The notes under the pieces were generated by a model. The model saw nothing but the letters and a program-made list of their open reading frames with translations, searched no databases and was not told the origin of the DNA. The translations under genes and the position numbers were made by a program. From assembly GCA_018827375.1 (NCBI GenBank), contig JAHJYW010000014.1, forward strand, positions 142,948-206,947: a DNA stretch of 64,000 nt. The letters are read 5' to 3'. This document shows, in pieces, positions 7,569 to 16,587 of this stretch. The stretch is from Alphaproteobacteria bacterium (lineage in GTDB: Bacteria; Pseudomonadota; Alphaproteobacteria; Caulobacterales; Hyphomonadaceae). The first letter of the stretch is position 1. Every line of letters starts with the position of its first letter.

Positions 7569-9437
7569 ATGTCTGCATCCGAGGCCAAGTCTGTGACCAA
7601 AAATTCGCCGCGCAAAGGCAAGCCGAAAGCAGGTGCCGAGGCTGTGTTGCATGTGGTCGAAGGTGCACCGGTACAGACCGATCCATCGCGCGACGCCCTG
7701 TTGACCGAGTTCGGCAAGACGACCCTGCGCGACCGCTACCTGCTGCCCGGCGAATCCTATCAGGATATGTTTGCCCGTGTGTCGCTGGCATTCGCCGACG
7801 ATGCCGAGCACGCCCAGCGCCTTTATGATTATATGTCCAAGCTCTGGTTCATGCCGTCGACGCCCGTTCTCTCGAATGGTGGCGCTTCGCGCGGCCTGCC
7901 GATTTCCTGCTTCCTCAACCAGGTCGGCGATTCGCTTGACGACATCGTCGAGACCTGGACCGAGAATGTCTGGCTCGCATCGAATGGCGGCGGCATCGGC
8001 ACCTATTGGGGCAATGTTCGGTCGATCGGTGAGAAGGTCGGCCAGAACGGCCAGACGTCGGGCATCATCCCTTTCATCCGCGTGATGGATTCGCTGACCC
8101 TCGCGATCAGCCAAGGCTCGCTGCGCCGCGGTTCGGCCGCCTGCTACATCGACGTCCACCATCCGGAAGTCGAAGAGTTCCTCGAGATCCGCAAGGCATC
8201 GGGCGACTTCAACCGCAAGAGCCTCAACCTGCACCACGGCATCAACATCACCGACGACTTCATGGAAGCCGTCCGCAATGATGAAGACTACGGCCTGGTC
8301 AGCCCGAAATCGGGCGAAGTCCTGCGCACCATCAATGCCCGCAAGCTCTGGCAGAAAATCCTCGAGCTGCGCATGCAGACCGGCGAGCCCTACCTCCTGT
8401 TCACCGATACCGTGAACAATTCCATGCCGGCCCACCAGCGCAAGCTCGGCCTCAAGGTTACCCAGTCGAATCTCTGCTCCGAGATCACGCTGCCAACCGG
8501 CGTCGACCATCGCGGCCAGGATCGCACAGCGGTCTGCTGCCTCTCCTCTGTCAACGCCGAGAAGTTCATGGAATGGTCGAAGGAAGAGCGCTTCCTCGAA
8601 GACATCTTCCGTTTCCTCGACAACGTGCTCGAAGACTTCATCGAACGCGCGCCGCCGGAAATGGCCCGCGCTGTCTATTCGGCCAAGCGTGAGCGCTCGG
8701 TCGGTCTCGGTCTCATGGGTTTCCACTCCTTCCTCCAGTCGATGAATGTGTCGATGGAAGGCGCGATGGCCAAGGTGTGGAACGAGAAGATGTTCAAGCA
8801 CATCCGGCAGGGCGCTGATGCCGCTTCGGTCAAGCTCGCCAAGGAGCGTGGCCCCTGCGAGGATGCCCGCGACGTCGGCATGATGGCGCGCTTCAGCCAC
8901 AAGCTTGCTGTGGCGCCAACCGCGTCGATCTCGATCATCTGTGGCGGCACGTCCGCCGGTATCGAGCCGATCCCGGCCAACGTCTACACCCACAAGACGC
9001 TCTCGGGCTCCTTCACGGTGAAGAATCAGCAACTCGAAACCCTGCTTGACGAGAAAGGTCTCAACTCTGACGAGATCTGGAATTCGATTCTCGAGCACGA
9101 AGGCTCGGTCCAGCACCTCGACTGCCTCGACGAGCATGAGAAGAACGTCTTCAAGACGGCGTTTGAACTCGACCAGCGCTGGATCATCGAGCTGGCGGCT
9201 GATCGCACCCCCTATATCTGCCAGTCGCAGTCGCTGAACCTCTTCCTCAAGGGCGACGTCTCCAAGTGGGACCTGCACATGCTGCACTGGACGGCGTGGG
9301 AGCGCGGCCTCAAGTCGCTCTACTATTGCCGCTCCAAGTCGGTGCAGCGTGCGGCCTTTGCTGGTTCCGAGCGGATTGAAGGCAAGACGCTCGATACGCC
9401 CAATACCGATTATGACGAGTGCCTCGCCTGCCAATAG
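7569..9437 (+). CDS. nrdA: Ribonucleoside-diphosphate reductase, alpha subunit (class I)
   Basis: The large catalytic subunit that reduces ribonucleotides to deoxyribonucleotides for DNA synthesis. At 622 residues it is shorter than E. coli NrdA and seems to lack the N-terminal ATP-cone. The catalytic set is present: an active-site cysteine near residue 114 (GLPISCF), the N-x-C-x-E motif (NLCSE, residues 301-305) and the C-terminal redox pair CLAC just before the stop. The start follows a GGAGGG ribosome site. Its partner nrdB is about 9 kb away rather than adjacent, but both carry NrdR boxes, so they are probably co-regulated. Confidence 0.96.
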   Translation: MSASEAKSVTKNSPRKGKPKAGAEAVLHVVEGAPVQTDPSRDALLTEFGKTTLRDRYLLPGESYQDMFARVSLAFADDAEHAQRLYDYMSKLWFMPSTPVLSNGGASRGLPISCFLNQVGDSLDDIVETWTENVWLASNGGGIGTYWGNVRSIGEKVGQNGQTSGIIPFIRVMDSLTLAISQGSLRRGSAACYIDVHHPEVEEFLEIRKASGDFNRKSLNLHHGINITDDFMEAVRNDEDYGLVSPKSGEVLRTINARKLWQKILELRMQTGEPYLLFTDTVNNSMPAHQRKLGLKVTQSNLCSEITLPTGVDHRGQDRTAVCCLSSVNAEKFMEWSKEERFLEDIFRFLDNVLEDFIERAPPEMARAVYSAKRERSVGLGLMGFHSFLQSMNVSMEGAMAKVWNEKMFKHIRQGADAASVKLAKERGPCEDARDVGMMARFSHKLAVAPTASISIICGGTSAGIEPIPANVYTHKTLSGSFTVKNQQLETLLDEKGLNSDEIWNSILEHEGSVQHLDCLDEHEKNVFKTAFELDQRWIIELAADRTPYICQSQSLNLFLKGDVSKWDLHMLHWTAWERGLKSLYYCRSKSVQRAAFAGSERIEGKTLDTPNTDYDECLACQ

Positions 9438-9467
9438 GCGGCCCTTGCGCGAATCTCCTAGACAAGG

Positions 9468-9495
9468 CGGCCAGTTCTCACGGACTGGCCGTTTT
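9468..9495 (+). terminator. Terminator hairpin of nrdA
   Basis: CGGCCAGT and ACTGGCCG form an eight-base stem around an eight-base loop, followed by TTTT. Confidence 0.7.
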
Positions 9496-9790
9496 CGCAT
9501 TTAGGGGGAGCGATCGGGTGCCTGAAATTCAAGCAATGGGTGCGGCGGTTGCTGAATTTTGAACAAAAATTTATACGCATTAACAATATTCCGGCGCCGA
9601 AAAGCCGCGATATTGCGGGAAAAATTCAAAAAAAATCGTGTTGTGGAACAGGAAGTGCAGGCATGCGTACAGGGAAACAGAATTAATCTTTTATGGACGA
9701 AAGGCATTTGGGGATCCTGTGTCCTTTATGCTACATTAAGTCACGTGAGGTGTAATTCTCGATAAGAGCGCAAGCGTACGAGGATTAGCC
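9496..9790. other. AT-rich intergenic region before the LpxR-like pair
   Basis: An A/T-rich stretch (runs of A and T near 9560-9640) with no gene I would support. It likely contains the promoter of the downstream lipoprotein/LpxR pair, but I could not fix a promoter. Confidence 0.4.
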
Positions 9791-10657
9791 ATGAAGGGTG
9801 TGAGACGTATGGTAATCGCAATAGCATCTACAATGATGACAATGGCCTGCCAGGGCTGTGTGTCCACGTCACCGCATGACTTTGCCCGATCCGAACCCGC
9901 CGCGCCGCCAAGTCTTGGCATGAGCATGGCTGTTCCTACCGCCCTCGCCACCCATAATATTCAGGCCGATCAGGGCGCCACCATCTCTGTTCACGTTGTC
10001 GATGGCGCGCCAGCACGCTTTTCAGGCACGGTTCTCGGTGCGCTTCCTGCGCCTGTGTCCCAGCTCAGCAATACGACGCCAGCGGGCTTCGGGAGCTTCT
10101 CCGGTATTGTCCCGTCTGATCTTCCGGAACTTTCGTGGACGGGCAGCCCTGCTTTGGTTGCTATCGCAGCTGAGCGCGGCAAGGCACGCCTGGGCGCGCC
10201 GACCCAGATCGAAAAAGACATTGCCACCGAAATCGCTTTCGCCGCGCCACGCGCCATGACAGGCCTCAAATTCGATGTCGGCGTTGCCCCGCGTATTGCC
10301 GTGCGTGACGATGGCGAAGTGCTGAGCCAGCGCGTCGGCGGTGAAGTCCGGATCGGTCGGGATCTCAATATCCTCGACAAGAATGGCCAGCCGAAGGGAT
10401 GGTACATCTTTGCGGGCGCTGATGGTGAAGCCCTCGTCTGGGATGCCGGCACGACAAGCTTCACGCCCAATTTGAATGACATGTCCCTGACAGACCAGGT
10501 CACCGTTGGCGACATGCAGGCTGGCGTATCGATCCAGCGCGCAGGGGGGGAGCTTTCGCTCAGTTACATCCGCCGCGAAGTGAAGTATGAAGATCGCAAT
10601 GGCAGCTTCAGCAACACTGAAGATTTCGCAGGTGTAAGTTTTACCATGCGCCGATAG
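9791..10657 (+). CDS. Lipoprotein with an LpxR-like C-terminal half
   Basis: A 288-residue protein with a lipoprotein-type signal (MTMACQGCVS near residue 20). The function is not certain. Its last 60 residues (VGDMQAGVSIQ ... LSYIRREVKYEDRNGSFSNTEDFAGVSFTMRR) align by eye with the end of the next protein, an LpxR-type outer-membrane enzyme (VGDLQAGLAIHY ... FTYVNRTEEFDAQ). A shared beta-barrel module is therefore plausible. The N-terminal 120 residues are proline/alanine-rich and do not carry the LpxR active-site residues, so catalysis is doubtful. The next gene starts 17 bases downstream, which suggests one operon. Confidence 0.55.
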   Translation: MKGVRRMVIAIASTMMTMACQGCVSTSPHDFARSEPAAPPSLGMSMAVPTALATHNIQADQGATISVHVVDGAPARFSGTVLGALPAPVSQLSNTTPAGFGSFSGIVPSDLPELSWTGSPALVAIAAERGKARLGAPTQIEKDIATEIAFAAPRAMTGLKFDVGVAPRIAVRDDGEVLSQRVGGEVRIGRDLNILDKNGQPKGWYIFAGADGEALVWDAGTTSFTPNLNDMSLTDQVTVGDMQAGVSIQRAGGELSLSYIRREVKYEDRNGSFSNTEDFAGVSFTMRR

Positions 10658-10674
10658 GTGCTAATTCACAGGTC

Positions 10675-11688
10675 ATGATGTTGATCCAAAAATGTTCTCG
10701 GGTCGCGCTCGTCGCGGCCCTTTTTGTTGCGCCACTGGTCCATGCCCAGGAGGTCGAGAAACCGGCTGTGCTTTCGGTGGCCGTCGAGAACGACAAGTTC
10801 GGCGGTGGCACGGATCGCAACTATTCCAACGGTTTGCGCATCGAACGCGTATCTGGTGCCGACGAGATTTTCCCGGCGTTGGAATGGGTTGCCGACCGCA
10901 TTCCCTTCCTCGATCTCAAGCGGCAGGAGCTGCGCCAGGGTTTCGCCCTCAGCCACGTTATCTTCACGCCTGAGGACAAGACGCTGGCCGTGCCGGACCC
11001 GACAGACCGGCCCTATGCTGGCTGGCTTTATGCCTCTGGCACCATTGTCGGCACTAATGGCAACACGCAGGATACGCTGCAGGTCAATCTCGGCATTGTT
11101 GGCCCGTCTGCAGGTGGCGAATTCGTCCAGAACAATTTCCACCGCGTCATTGGCGTCGCCGAGGCGCAGGGCTGGACCGGCCAGCTCAAGGATGAGCCAG
11201 GCGTCGAGATCATCGCCCAGCGCCTCTACCGCTTTCCCGGGCCTACGCTCCCGCTCGGCGTGGAAACAGATCTTGGGTTCGATGTCGGTGGCGCGCTCGG
11301 CAACGTGCGCACCTATGCTGCTTCCGGCCTGACCGCGCGGATCGGCTGGGATCTCGATTCCAGCTTCGGCCCGCCGCGCATCCGTCCCGCACTGTCAGGC
11401 GCGGGCGAATTCATCCCCGGCACCGACGAAAATCCCATGGGCGGCTATTTCTTCATGGGCGTGGCTGGCCGCGCGGTTGGCCGCGACATGTTCCTTGATG
11501 GCAACCTGTTTCGCGACAGCCCGCGCGTCGATGACCGCAAGACCTATGTTGGCGACCTTCAGGCGGGTCTCGCCATCCACTACCGCCAGGTGCAGCTCGC
11601 CTTCACCTATGTGAACCGCACCGAGGAATTCGACGCCCAGGTCACGCCCCAGCGCTTCGGCGCCTTCTCGATCTCGGTCGCCCGCTAG
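10675..11688 (+). CDS. lpxR: LpxR-family lipid A 3'-O-deacylase (DUF2219)
   Basis: An outer-membrane beta-barrel that would remove the 3'-acyloxyacyl group from lipid A. It begins with a signal peptide ending in ALFVAPLVHAQ. The first barrel strand carries the family's VENDKF (Asn39, Asp40) and TDRNYSNGLR motifs, followed by DRPYAGW. His155 in the NNFHRVIG segment, before AEAQGW, fits the catalytic histidine of LpxR. The C-terminus alternates hydrophobic residues as in a last barrel strand. Assignment is by motif recognition only. It is probably co-transcribed with the preceding related lipoprotein gene. The stop overlaps by four bases the end of the convergent dehydrogenase gene. Confidence 0.8.
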   Translation: MMLIQKCSRVALVAALFVAPLVHAQEVEKPAVLSVAVENDKFGGGTDRNYSNGLRIERVSGADEIFPALEWVADRIPFLDLKRQELRQGFALSHVIFTPEDKTLAVPDPTDRPYAGWLYASGTIVGTNGNTQDTLQVNLGIVGPSAGGEFVQNNFHRVIGVAEAQGWTGQLKDEPGVEIIAQRLYRFPGPTLPLGVETDLGFDVGGALGNVRTYAASGLTARIGWDLDSSFGPPRIRPALSGAGEFIPGTDENPMGGYFFMGVAGRAVGRDMFLDGNLFRDSPRVDDRKTYVGDLQAGLAIHYRQVQLAFTYVNRTEEFDAQVTPQRFGAFSISVAR

Positions 11689-12725
11689 AGCGTCGCCATA
11701 TCAATCACGAACCGGTACTTCACGTCGCCTTTGACCACACGGTCATAGGCGGCATTGATATCCTTCATCGCGATCACTTCCACGTCGCTGGTCACGCCAT
11801 GCGCGGCGCAGAAGTCCAGCATCTCCTGCGTCTCAGCGATGCCGCCAATCCCTGATCCTGCCACGCGCTTGCGTCCGCTCAGCAAGAGGCCGCCATGCAT
11901 CGGCTCCAGCGGTTCGATCGCGCCGACGATCACCATCGTCCCATTGCGCGCCAGAAGCATCAAATAGGGGTTCAGGTCATGCTTCACCGGCACCGTGTTC
12001 AGCAGGAAATCGAAACTGCTCCGGTGGGCCTTCATGGCGCCCCGGTCTGTCGATACCAGCACTTCATGCGCGCCCAGCCGCTTGGCATCAGCGCCTTTTT
12101 CTTCTGACGTCGTGATCATCACCACTTCGCAGCCCATCGCCACGGCAAACTTCACGCCCATATGGCCAAGGCCGCCCAGCCCGATCACGCCGACCTTGTC
12201 GCCCTTCTTGACGTTCCAGTGCTTCAGCGGCGACCAGCTCGTGATGCCGGCACATAGCAGCGGCGCCACTTCCGCCGGATTGAGCTTGTCGGAAACCTTC
12301 AGCACAAACTCATCGCGCACCATAATGTGTTTCGAATAGCCGCCCTGCGTTACGCCGCCGATCACCGGCTCAGTGCCGCCATAGGTGCCGACCGATCCCT
12401 TTTCGCAATACTGCTCGTCGCCATCATGGCAGGCGTCGCACTTGAGGCAGGCGTCGACAAGGCAGCCCACGCCAACGGTGTCACCCACCTTGTGCTTCGT
12501 CACATCTGCGCCGACTGCGCCAACCTTTCCGATAATCTCGTGCCCGGGAACGATGGGATATTTCGTCCTGCCCCATTCATTGCGCGCCGTGTGGATGTCG
12601 CTGTGGCACACGCCGCACCAGGTAATGTCGATCAGCACATCATTCGGCTGCAGGTCACGGCGCGTGATTTCGAGTGGCTCAACCGGCGACTCCGGGCTCT
12701 TTGCGGCATAGGCGGCAACTTGCAT
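11685..12725 (-). CDS. Zinc-dependent NAD(P) alcohol dehydrogenase (cinnamyl-alcohol/YahK type)
   Basis: A medium-chain dehydrogenase/reductase of 346 residues. Catalytic zinc ligands are visible in GVCHSDIH and in the VPGHEIIGKV helix (Cys, His, Glu). The structural zinc is held by a four-cysteine cluster (CLVDACLKCDACHDGDEQYC). The cofactor-binding GLGGLGHMG motif follows. The pattern fits the YahK/AdhC group, which reduces aldehydes with NADPH. Substrate specificity cannot be read from the sequence. Confidence 0.92.
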   Translation of the reverse strand: MQVAAYAAKSPESPVEPLEITRRDLQPNDVLIDITWCGVCHSDIHTARNEWGRTKYPIVPGHEIIGKVGAVGADVTKHKVGDTVGVGCLVDACLKCDACHDGDEQYCEKGSVGTYGGTEPVIGGVTQGGYSKHIMVRDEFVLKVSDKLNPAEVAPLLCAGITSWSPLKHWNVKKGDKVGVIGLGGLGHMGVKFAVAMGCEVVMITTSEEKGADAKRLGAHEVLVSTDRGAMKAHRSSFDFLLNTVPVKHDLNPYLMLLARNGTMVIVGAIEPLEPMHGGLLLSGRKRVAGSGIGGIAETQEMLDFCAAHGVTSDVEVIAMKDINAAYDRVVKGDVKYRFVIDMATL

Positions 12726-12856
12726 CGTCTTCTCCCTTGTTTTTCTTTCCAGCCATCGTGCACGGGCTTCAGGCGGGAGTCGAGAAGGGAAGCGGTTGCG
12801 ACCCGGACATGCGCCCGATAGATGTGGAACCAGCAGTCACTGGTGAAATATTCTCT

Positions 12857-13408
12857 ATGCGATCAAAGGTCATCATCCTCAACGGCACCAGTAGCGCCGG
12901 CAAGACTTCGCTCGCCCGCGCCCTGCAGGGCGTCACTATCGAGCCCTTCGTGCATGTGAAAATGGATGCCTTTCTTGAAATGATGCCGCCGAAATATGCG
13001 GACCATCCTGATGCGCTCACCTTCCTACGCGTGGAGGGCGCAGATCCGCCGGAAGTCGAGATCTTGACGGGACCATATGCGGCGAGGGTTCTGCGGGGTA
13101 TGCGCAGCGCTATCGTGGCTCTGGCAAAAGAGGGGCTAAACATAATCGTCGATGACGTCTTCCTCGCAAAGGAACAGGCGGAATATGACCGGCTATTGGC
13201 TGACCATGATGTGTCTTTTGTCAGAGTGGACGCTGCGTTAGAGGTTGCCGAGCAGCGGGAAGTCGCTCGCGGTGACCGGGACATCGGCCAGGCGCGCTGG
13301 CAATTCAGCCGCGTCCACCAGAACGTCCGCTACGATTTCCGAGTGGATACAACAGACACAGCGCCAGACGCCTGTGCTAGGTCAATCGCCGCCGCGCTCA
13401 ATCTCTGA
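12857..13408 (+). CDS. Chloramphenicol-phosphotransferase-like P-loop kinase
   Basis: About 183 residues starting MRSKVIILNGTSSAGKTSLA, a Walker A motif of the CPT type (GTSSAGKTS). The later sections, VDDVFL and a C-terminal QFSRVHQNVRYDF...D, also resemble the chloramphenicol phosphotransferase family. Family members are kinases acting on small molecules; resistance to chloramphenicol is not implied. The ATG at 12857 was chosen because the P-loop strand begins right after it; an ATG at 12809 is possible. Confidence 0.75.
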   Translation: MRSKVIILNGTSSAGKTSLARALQGVTIEPFVHVKMDAFLEMMPPKYADHPDALTFLRVEGADPPEVEILTGPYAARVLRGMRSAIVALAKEGLNIIVDDVFLAKEQAEYDRLLADHDVSFVRVDAALEVAEQREVARGDRDIGQARWQFSRVHQNVRYDFRVDTTDTAPDACARSIAAALNL

Positions 13409-13411
13409 AGT

Positions 13412-14047
13412 TCACCCCGCCTTGCGAAATGTCAGGCTGATGCGCCGCGCGCCGATCATCGGGTGATCGCTCGCCTTAACTGGCAGCACGCCATGATAGG
13501 CGAGGCGCGCACTGCGCCCGAACACGAGCGCGTCGCCATGCTCCAGCAGCACCGTCTGCTTCGGCCCTGACCGCTCCGTCCCACCAATCACGAACCGACC
13601 CGGCAGGCCGAGCGAGACCGACACCACCGGTTGGCCAAGGTCCTGCTCATCCCGGTCCTGATGCGGCGTCAGTCGCGCGCCCACTTCATAGCAATTGATC
13701 AGGCAGGCATCGGGATTGAAGGCAGCCGCGCCGAACGCCGTCGCCGCGCTTACTGCAACATCCCGCAGCGCATCCGGCATGTCAGGCCAAGGCTTGCCAC
13801 TCAGCGGGTCCAGCTTGTCATAGCGATAGCCTGTCCGGTCAGAGACCCAGCCCACCCGTCCACAATTTGTCATCGACACCGACATGGTCTTGCCGCCCGG
13901 CGTAACGAGATGCCGGAACGGCGCGGTCTGCAGAACAGGGTGCAGCGCGGCCCACATGGCCGCCGCATCCGCAAAGCCCGGCAGGTGTAGCACACCCTCG
14001 CCATGCCATGCTTCAGCCGGACGAAGATTACTCAACAGGTCAGCCAT
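13412..14047 (-). CDS. alkB: Alpha-ketoglutarate-dependent DNA dealkylase AlkB
   Basis: An Fe(II)/2-oxoglutarate dioxygenase that removes methyl groups from 1-methyladenine and 3-methylcytosine. Iron ligands H-x-D are in TPHQDRDE and the distal His in AYHGVLPV. The 2-oxoglutarate arginine and the substrate-lid motif lie in ARRISLTFR. At 211 residues the length fits AlkB. Its ATG overlaps the stop of the upstream oxygenase gene (ATGA), making it the third gene of a translationally coupled alkylation-repair operon. Confidence 0.92.
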   Translation of the reverse strand: MADLLSNLRPAEAWHGEGVLHLPGFADAAAMWAALHPVLQTAPFRHLVTPGGKTMSVSMTNCGRVGWVSDRTGYRYDKLDPLSGKPWPDMPDALRDVAVSAATAFGAAAFNPDACLINCYEVGARLTPHQDRDEQDLGQPVVSVSLGLPGRFVIGGTERSGPKQTVLLEHGDALVFGRSARLAYHGVLPVKASDHPMIGARRISLTFRKAG

Positions 14048-14739
14048 CAGGTCGCCTCATGGAAAATGATGCCCGTCGCAAGTCGCGCGCCACGTCTTAG
14101 CGTGCTGACACCGTGGCGCATTCTCACACGATACTCGCCGCGCACGCCCTTCACCGGTCGCTCGTTTACGGCGAACACCACGGCCTCGCCCGCGCGCAGC
14201 GGCACGACATGCGCCCGCGACTGCATCCTTGGTCTCTGCTCCGTCATCACGAATTCGCCTCCGTCAAAGTCATCAGGCTCGCTCAGCAGGATAACGATCT
14301 GAAGCGGGAAAACGATCCCGCCATACAGGTCCTGATGCAGGCAATTATAGTCACCCTCCGTGTAGGACAGGATCAGTGGTGTTGGCCGTGCCTGTCCCGC
14401 CGCCTGGCACGTCGCAACGAAGTCTGCATGTTCCGCCGGATAGCGCGTGTCCATCCGCATCCGCTCGGCCCAGCGGTTGGCGATGTCCGCGCATCCAGGA
14501 TACAGTCTCTTGCGCAGCGTGGCGATCGGGCCGGGCAGGGGATAGCGGAAATACTTGTACTCCCCCCGCCCAAACCCGTGCCGTGCCATATGCACATGAC
14601 TGCGATAGGGCGCGCTCTCGCCGAACGCCGCCATCAGCGCAGCTCGCGCCTCCGCCTCCAGCATCACGCCCAGCGAGGCAAAGCCGGTCGCATCCAGCCC
14701 GTCCTCGACATCGCCCCAGTCAATTGTAGCAAGGCTCAC
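14047..14739 (-). CDS. 2-oxoglutarate/Fe(II) oxygenase of the PF09859 (DNA-repair-associated) type
   Basis: A dioxygenase of about 230 residues. Iron and cosubstrate positions are visible as YNCLHQDLYG (H-x-D) and VRMRHGVSTL, with an arginine downstream. It appears to be the PF09859 family, which is described as acting on alkylation-damaged DNA; that label is from memory of the family pattern. The start is a GTG at 14739 that overlaps the stop of ogt (GTGA), the coupling seen throughout this operon, so the longer open frame upstream is rejected. Confidence 0.8.
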   Translation of the reverse strand: MSLATIDWGDVEDGLDATGFASLGVMLEAEARAALMAAFGESAPYRSHVHMARHGFGRGEYKYFRYPLPGPIATLRKRLYPGCADIANRWAERMRMDTRYPAEHADFVATCQAAGQARPTPLILSYTEGDYNCLHQDLYGGIVFPLQIVILLSEPDDFDGGEFVMTEQRPRMQSRAHVVPLRAGEAVVFAVNERPVKGVRGEYRVRMRHGVSTLRRGARLATGIIFHEAT

Positions 14740-15245
14740 GCTGCCGTTTCCCACGCGAGCAGGGCCCGCTTGCGCGCCACGCCCCAGCGATACCCGCTGA
14801 GGCCCCCGTCGCTGCGCACAACCCGGTGGCATGGCACAATGACCGCGACCGGGTTTGCCGCGCAGGCCGCCGCAACCGCCCGTACCGCGCCGGGTTTGCC
14901 GATGGCGCCCGCCACGTCCGCATAGGAGGCCGTGTCTCCGGCCTTTATCGCGCGCAGCGCATCCCAAACGGCCAGCTGGAATGGCGTGCCTCTAAGGTCG
15001 AGCACCAGCTCGCTCGCTGGCGCCTCGCCCCGTATCACCGCCTCGACCTGCGCAATCGCGCGGTCCATGCCAATGCCTGCGTGTACCAGCTCCGCCGCCG
15101 GGAACCGGCTGCGCAAGTCCTCCACCAGCGCGGCATCTTCCGCGCCGAACAGCCCCGCGCAGATGCCGCTCTCACTCCTGGCCACCATGATCCGCCCGTG
15201 CGGCGTATCGCCAAATCCGTAAACCAGTCTCTCAAGGTCTTGCAT
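14736..15245 (-). CDS. ogt: Methylated-DNA-protein cysteine methyltransferase
   Basis: A suicide repair protein that transfers methyl groups from O6-methylguanine to its own cysteine. The active-site motif VIVPCHRVV is followed by SGYRWGVARKRALL. The helix-turn-helix stretch GDTASYADVAGAIGKPGAVRAV precedes it, as is typical. It has about 169 residues from MQDLERLVYG. No Ada-type N-terminal domain is present. It is the first gene of the overlapping series ogt, PF09859 oxygenase, alkB. Confidence 0.92.
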   Translation of the reverse strand: MQDLERLVYGFGDTPHGRIMVARSESGICAGLFGAEDAALVEDLRSRFPAAELVHAGIGMDRAIAQVEAVIRGEAPASELVLDLRGTPFQLAVWDALRAIKAGDTASYADVAGAIGKPGAVRAVAAACAANPVAVIVPCHRVVRSDGGLSGYRWGVARKRALLAWETAA

Positions 15246-15437
15246 GTCAGTCTCCGTGTCTGCCTTGAGATCGGTATAGGTCGGCCGAAAACGCCGCGCA
15301 TTCCGATACATGCTGTCCCGGCAGGAACTGTGTTGCCCGGTCTTCACCTGATCCTCGGCCATTGCTGCGCGGGGGGGCACTTACCATATTGGCCGTGCAG
15401 CAATCCTCCGGCCCATGCCGGGGATAAGGGGCTCCCC

Positions 15438-16130
15438 ATGACGCCAGATTTCCTGACGCCGGAACTCATTCAGGCGTTCTTCGCCGTTATCGCGATCGAT
15501 CTCGTTCTGGCGGGCGACAATGCCGTGGTCATCGGCATGGCTGCGGCCGGCCTGCCCAAACACCAGCGCGCCAAGGCCATCCTCATCGGCATTGTTGCCG
15601 CCACGGTGCTGCGCATCGCCTTTGCGCTCGTTGCAGCCCAGCTCCTCCTTATTGTCGGCCTGCTCTTTGCCGGCGGCGTCCTGCTGCTCTGGGTGGCGTG
15701 GAAGATGTGGCGCGAGCTGCAGGAACATGCCGCTCACGATGCGACAGAAGCCCTCGCACAGGCAGACCTAGACGGCGACGGCACCATCGCCGGTCAAAAG
15801 CCTGCAAAATCCCTGCGCGCCGCTGTCGTCCAGATCATCCTCGCCGACGTCTCCATGTCGCTCGACAATGTGCTCGGCGTGGCCGGCGCCGCGCGTGAGC
15901 ATCCCTGGGTGCTGGTCTTCGGTCTCACGCTGTCCATCCTGCTGATGGGGCTCGCCTCGTCGCTGATCGCCCGCGTGCTCGGCAAGCATCGCTGGATCGC
16001 CTTTGTCGGCCTTGCCGTGATCCTCTATGTGGCACTGCACATGATGTGGCAGGGCGGTCTGGAACTTTGCACCGAGGGTCTGCCCATGCTGGGCGCGCAT
16101 GTTCCGGCCGCTTGCGGCGCAATGCATTAA
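15438..16130 (+). CDS. TerC/YjbE-family integral membrane protein
   Basis: A 230-residue protein with about seven membrane helices. The first has the family motif AIDLVLAGDNAVVIGMA, with an intramembrane Asp and Asn. The second half repeats it as ILADVSMSLDNVLGV. Family members are linked to metal (mainly manganese) export and protein metalation; the exact role here is unknown. The cytoplasmic loop contains DLDGDGTI, a match to the EF-hand calcium-binding loop core DxDGDG. The start was chosen at the ATG at 15438. Confidence 0.88.
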   Translation: MTPDFLTPELIQAFFAVIAIDLVLAGDNAVVIGMAAAGLPKHQRAKAILIGIVAATVLRIAFALVAAQLLLIVGLLFAGGVLLLWVAWKMWRELQEHAAHDATEALAQADLDGDGTIAGQKPAKSLRAAVVQIILADVSMSLDNVLGVAGAAREHPWVLVFGLTLSILLMGLASSLIARVLGKHRWIAFVGLAVILYVALHMMWQGGLELCTEGLPMLGAHVPAACGAMH

Positions 16131-16225
16131 AAGACCTGCTGCCTCTATCTTGCGGGCTGACAGGACAATCCCGATATAACAAGTCGTGCCAGCGCATGCT
16201 GGTGTTTTCATGGACAACACATCTC

Positions 16226-16576
16226 ATGGGCCGCTTGCTGAAAGCCCTGGTCATGACGCTCCTCATTATGGAGATCACGGCCATTGTCGACCTGACCGCC
16301 GTCTGGACCGTCCTCGCCGAATTCCATGTCCCGCAGACCTTCGTGAACATCGCCTTGGCTATCTCGGTTGCAGGCCTCGCCGTCCTCACGGCTGTGGTCT
16401 TCCGCCGCGCCATGCGCGCCGAGCGCCGTCTCGAATCTGAGGTGGACGTGATTGATTGGGAGGACGCGCCGCTTAGCGCCCCTCAGCCCATCATGCCGGT
16501 GAATGCCACTGCGCCGGGCCAGCCCCGCGCCGTGCTGCCGCCAAATATGCAGACTTTCCCTCAGCACCCTCGCTAG
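16226..16576 (+). CDS. Hypothetical two-helix membrane protein
   Basis: About 116 residues starting MGRLLKALVMTLL. Two hydrophobic segments span roughly residues 5-28 and 33-56, followed by a proline-rich soluble tail (PLSAPQPIMPVNATAPGQPRAV). I do not recognise a family. An alternative start at 16196 adds ten residues. It lies 95 bases after the TerC-type gene and is convergent with the GGDEF-EAL gene. Confidence 0.5.
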   Translation: MGRLLKALVMTLLIMEITAIVDLTAVWTVLAEFHVPQTFVNIALAISVAGLAVLTAVVFRRAMRAERRLESEVDVIDWEDAPLSAPQPIMPVNATAPGQPRAVLPPNMQTFPQHPR

Positions 16577-16587
16577 CCAGATAGGCC

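Noticed and set aside
7530..9500. Very long open frame antisense to nrdA
   Set aside because: It lies fully over the well-supported nrdA, has no ribosome site, and is an artefact of high-GC codon bias.
15381..15437. Possible yybP-ykoY manganese riboswitch before the TerC-type gene
   Set aside because: The leader is too short, and I could not find the conserved pairing or core.
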